The translations under genes and the position numbers were made by a program. Below the pieces are notes generated by a model. That model worked only from the letters and a program-made list of their open reading frames with translations. It did no database searches and was not told the origin of the DNA. From the NCBI GenBank assembly GCA_009720755.1, contig WNKV01000004.1, positions 124,001-188,000 of the forward strand: a stretch of 64,000 bases of DNA. The letters run 5' to 3'. Source of the DNA: Rhodoplanes serenus (lineage in GTDB: Bacteria; Pseudomonadota; Alphaproteobacteria; Rhizobiales; Xanthobacteraceae). Shown here piece after piece: positions 61,237 to 64,000 of the stretch; the stretch's first letter is position 1; every line of letters starts with the position of its first letter.

Positions 61237-62148
61237 ATGACACCGCCATCTCCGCCGACGCCGGCGCCCGATGCGGCGCGGCTGCGCCGCCTGCGCCTCC
61301 TCGGCATCGCGCTGATGTGCGGCGCCGTCGCCTGCTTCACCTGCATCGACACCACGGCGAAGTATCTCGGCCGCCACTACGACATCATCGAGGTGGTGTG
61401 GGCCCGCTATGTGAGCGCCCTCGTGCTCGCCTTCCTGGTGTTCAATCCGCTGACCCGGCCGGGCGTGCTGCGCACCCGCCGGCCGCTGCTCCAGATCGGC
61501 CGCTCGGCGCTGCTGCTCGGCACCACCGTGTTCAACTTTCTCGCCCTCAAGTTCCTCCAGCTCGATCAGGCGCTGGCCATCATGTTCTCGACGCCCCTGA
61601 TGGTGGCGGCGCTCGCCGGGCCGATGCTGGGCGAGCGGATCGGGCCGCGCCGCTGGGCCGCCATCGCGGTCGGGCTCGTCGGCGTCGTGCTGGTGCTCCA
61701 GCCCGGCTTCGGCGCCGTGCATCCGGCCGCCGTGCTGTCGGTGCTGGCGGCGGCGTGCTCGGCCTTCTATGCCATCGCGACGCGGGTGCTGGCGCGCTTC
61801 GATTCCGATGCGACGACGCTGTTCTACTCGAACCTGCTCGGCGTGCTGCTGCTCACCCCGCTCGTGCCGTTCGTATGGACGACGCCGACCGACCCGCTCC
61901 ACCTCGCCCTGATGGTGATGTTCGGCGCCTTCGGCAGCCTCGGTCACTATCTACTGATCGTCGCTCACCGCCATACGCCGGCCTCGGTGCTGTCGCCGTT
62001 CATCTACACTCAGCTTTTGTGGGTGGTGGCGGCGGGCTGGCTGGTGTTCGGCGACGTGCCCAACCAATGGACTCTCGCCGGGGCCGCCGTGGTGATCGTG
62101 TCGGGCCTCTATCTGGTCCACCGCGAGCGTGTGCGCCGGACGGGCTGA
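61237..62148 (+). CDS. DMT-superfamily (EamA) permease
   Basis: 303 residues with ten helices in two EamA repeats: LLGIALMCGAVACFTCIDTT, WARYVSALVLAFLVFN, FLALKFLQLDQALAIMFSTP, then WAAIAVGLVGVVLVLQPGFG and VLSPFIYTQLLWVVAAGWLV. Transporters of this family move metabolites or amino acids. ATG 61237 (family start) is preferred over GTG 61189. No linked enzyme suggests the substrate; it lies between two unrelated operons. Confidence 0.88.
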   Translation: MTPPSPPTPAPDAARLRRLRLLGIALMCGAVACFTCIDTTAKYLGRHYDIIEVVWARYVSALVLAFLVFNPLTRPGVLRTRRPLLQIGRSALLLGTTVFNFLALKFLQLDQALAIMFSTPLMVAALAGPMLGERIGPRRWAAIAVGLVGVVLVLQPGFGAVHPAAVLSVLAAACSAFYAIATRVLARFDSDATTLFYSNLLGVLLLTPLVPFVWTTPTDPLHLALMVMFGAFGSLGHYLLIVAHRHTPASVLSPFIYTQLLWVVAAGWLVFGDVPNQWTLAGAAVVIVSGLYLVHRERVRRTG

Positions 62149-62349
62149 CGGGCCATGTGGGCCAGGGGCCGGGCGGTGTTGTTTCGCAGTGCAGCAAGGG
62201 GCCGGGCCTGATCACGAGGGCGGCGCCGCGATGCCGGTCGACTCGCCCGATGCGGCGTTCCTGCCCACCGTGCCGAGTTGACAACCGAAGCGGCGGCGCC
62301 CGATACATTTCACATCCCTCCTCGATCGTCCCCCTCCGAGGTTCCCGTC

Positions 62350-63390
62350 ATGGTCAAGAAGCCTGTCCGCGCGCCCGACGACCGGACCGCGCCTGCGCGC
62401 GCCAACGACGATCTCGGCGAGGAGCTGCGGCTGCGCCTCTATCGGAGCCAGCAGGTGATCCGCCAGGCGGAACAGCGCGCCTACGACCTGTTTCTCCAGA
62501 ACCTGGTCAAGGGAACCAGCCACCTGTCGCTCGGCCAGGAGGCGATCGCGGCCGGCTTCGCCACTGCGATGCGGCCGGGCGACCTGTCGTTCTGCACCTA
62601 TCGGGGCCATGCCCACACGCTCGCCCGCGGCGTGCCGGTCGAGAAGGTGCTGGGCGAGCTGATGCAGCGTGACAACGGATTGATGCGCGGCAAGGGCGGC
62701 TCCATGCATCTCACCTCGGTGGAGCACGGCGTGATGGGCTCCTACGCCATCATCGGAGCGCATCTGCCGATCGCCTGCGGGGCGGCGCTGACCGCCCAGT
62801 ACAAGGGGTTGGACGACGTCGCGGTGTGCTTCTTCGGCGACGGCACCACCAATATCGGGGCCTTCCACGAGGCGCTGAACTTCGCCGCCGTGTGGGCACT
62901 GCCCGTGGTGTTCGTGTGCGAGAACAATCTCTACATGGAATACACGGCGATCCACGAGGTGACGGCGGTGAAGCATCCGGCCGCCGACCGCGCGAGCGCC
63001 TACGGGCTCGACCGGATCGTCGTCGACGGCAACGATGCCGACGTGGTGTACCGCACCGCGCAGACCGCCTTCGCCAGGGCGCGGGCCGGGCAGGGGCCGT
63101 CGCTGATCGAGTGCCTGACCTATCGGCACAGCGGCCACTCGCGCGCTGATCCGGCGAAGTACCGCCCCGAAGGGGAGCTGGAGCGCTGGAAGGAGCGCGA
63201 CCCGATCAAGATCTACCGCGAGCGGCTGGCGCAGTTCGGCATCGCCGAGAGCGCCATGACGGCGATCGATCAGGAGGTCGCCCGTATCGTCGACGCGGCC
63301 ACCGAAGCCTGCAAGGCGGCGGCGCCGCCGCCCGACGACATCCTGTTCACCGACGTCTATGCGGATGGAGGCTGGGCATGGCGGAACTGA
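62350..63390 (+). CDS. thiamine-diphosphate-dependent dehydrogenase E1 component, alpha subunit (acetoin or pyruvate dehydrogenase type)
   Basis: 346 residues. The ThDP-binding motif reads CFFGDGTTNIGAFHEALNFA through VFVCENN. Other signatures are SHLSLGQEAIAAGFATAMRP, TYRGHAHTLARGVPVEKVLG, MRGKGGSMHLTS, YAIIGAHLPIACGAALTAQY and the phosphorylation-loop-like YRHSGHSRADP. This is the AcoA/PdhA type; the substrate may be acetoin, pyruvate or a branched-chain keto acid. GAGG precedes ATG 62350. The stop overlaps the E1 beta start by 13 bases. E2 and E3 genes would be expected beyond the window. Confidence 0.93.
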   Translation: MVKKPVRAPDDRTAPARANDDLGEELRLRLYRSQQVIRQAEQRAYDLFLQNLVKGTSHLSLGQEAIAAGFATAMRPGDLSFCTYRGHAHTLARGVPVEKVLGELMQRDNGLMRGKGGSMHLTSVEHGVMGSYAIIGAHLPIACGAALTAQYKGLDDVAVCFFGDGTTNIGAFHEALNFAAVWALPVVFVCENNLYMEYTAIHEVTAVKHPAADRASAYGLDRIVVDGNDADVVYRTAQTAFARARAGQGPSLIECLTYRHSGHSRADPAKYRPEGELERWKERDPIKIYRERLAQFGIAESAMTAIDQEVARIVDAATEACKAAAPPPDDILFTDVYADGGWAWRN

Positions 63391-64000
63391 CCTACCGCGA
63401 CGCGGTCGCCCGCGCCATCGCCCAGGAGATGGCACGCGATCCCGACGTGATCTTCTTCGGCGAGGACGTCGCCAAGGCGGGCGGCGTGTTCAAGGCGACC
63501 GTCGGCCTGCTGGAGCAGTTCGGCCCGAAGCGCGTGCGCGACTGCCCGATCTCCGAGCAGGCGATTCTCGGCGCCGCCATGGGGGCCGCGATGACCGGCC
63601 TGAAGCCGATCGCCGAGATCATGTTCTCGGACTTCCTCGCGGTCTGCTTCGACTATGTCGCGAACGAGTTCCCGAAGAGCCGCTACATGACGGCCGGCCA
63701 GGTGAAGTGCCCGCTCGTGGTGCGCACCGGCAACGGCGCCGGCTCGCGCTTCGGCGCCCAGCACTCGCAGAGCGTCGAGAACTGGTGCATGATGATCCCC
63801 GGCCTCAAGGTGGTGGCACCGTCGACGCCGCGCGACGTGATCGGGCTGCTCGCCGCCGCGGTGCGCGATCCCGATCCGGTGATCTTCTTCGAGCACAAGT
63901 CGCTCTACGCCGTGAAGGGCGAGGTGCCGGACGGCGAGATCGTCGACACGCTCGGCACGGCGAAGATCGTGCGGCCGGGCCGCGACGCGACCGTGCTGGC
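63378..64000 (+). CDS. thiamine-diphosphate-dependent dehydrogenase E1 component, beta subunit (3' truncated by the window)
   Basis: The frame from ATG 63378 is open to the end of the window (207 codons). It reads MAELTYRDAVARAIAQEMAR, then DVIFFGEDVAKAGG, RVRDCPISEQAILGAAMGAA, CFDYVANEFPKSRYMTAGQV and QHSQSVENW, matching the E1 beta (transketolase pyrimidine) subunit of AcoB/PdhB type. The catalytic ISEQ Glu is present. It begins inside the last codons of the alpha gene, showing close translational coupling. The C-terminal domain lies outside the window. Confidence 0.93.
   Translation, partial: MAELTYRDAVARAIAQEMARDPDVIFFGEDVAKAGGVFKATVGLLEQFGPKRVRDCPISEQAILGAAMGAAMTGLKPIAEIMFSDFLAVCFDYVANEFPKSRYMTAGQVKCPLVVRTGNGAGSRFGAQHSQSVENWCMMIPGLKVVAPSTPRDVIGLLAAAVRDPDPVIFFEHKSLYAVKGEVPDGEIVDTLGTAKIVRPGRDATVL

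Noticed and set aside
1..64000. CRISPR array, prophage, transposase or integron
   Set aside because: No regularly spaced repeats, cas genes, transposase or integrase motifs, or att-like duplications were found. The tRNA-Leu gene has no integrase beside it.

Overview
The window is GC-rich chromosomal DNA of an alphaproteobacterium, most likely of the order Hyphomicrobiales (Rhizobiales). The evidence is the order mnmE-mnmG-rsmG-parA-parB with two parS-like sites, the leuS-lptE-holA block, the hemC-hemD-Mic60-HemY operon, a DUF3551 protein, a Bug-type binding protein and an ATP-grasp protein with an RLAN domain. The genus cannot be fixed from the sequence. The parABS segment suggests that the left end lies near the replication origin. 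No insertion sequence, prophage, integrase, CRISPR array or rRNA operon was seen. The only clear gene remnant is a deleted Uma2-family gene at 36549-36799.

Left part (1-24.6 kb), mostly housekeeping: tRNA-modification GTPase MnmE (5' end missing), MnmG, RsmG, ParA and ParB; a soluble chemoreceptor divergent from a secreted Cache-domain protein; leuS-lptE-holA on the minus strand; a membrane diguanylate cyclase; a PLP-homeostasis protein; a small secreted protein; a TPR O-GlcNAc-transferase-like enzyme; tRNA-Leu(CAG) with a clear promoter; an NDUFA9-like epimerase followed by an FMN-dependent 2-hydroxy-acid dehydrogenase; and tsaD-gpsA-EVE on the minus strand.

Middle part (24.7-45.6 kb): hemC-hemD-Mic60-HemY, followed by a GT-C glycosyltransferase. 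Next is a GntR regulator divergent from an arylmalonate-decarboxylase-like gene and a Bug binding protein, with a perfect 15-bp inverted repeat at the two gene starts. A four-gene minus-strand operon (methyltransferase, small EamA/SMR-like membrane protein, polyprenyl-type GT2, DUF2304) looks like a lipid-linked sugar module. opgG-opgH make periplasmic glucans. A LysR-DoxX pair is divergent from VOC dioxygenase-esterase-VOC dioxygenase and resembles quinone-detoxification clusters.

Right part (45.8-64 kb): an RLAN/ATP-grasp ligase next to a GNAT acetyltransferase (a peptide-modification pair); a metal-homeostasis stretch with a copper ATPase, a tiny His-rich membrane protein, a Zn/Mn-type ABC ATPase and permease without a binding protein, an odd nitrile-hydratase-like fusion, DUF3551, a NicO-type Ni/Co exporter and DUF1007; a gamma-glutamyltransferase-like and a creatininase-family enzyme divergent from an NMT1/THI5-type ABC transporter; a DMT permease; and the E1 alpha and (truncated) E1 beta genes of a thiamine-diphosphate 2-oxoacid or acetoin dehydrogenase.

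Family assignments come from reading motifs, not from searches. Where a start codon was uncertain, the choice and the alternative are stated.
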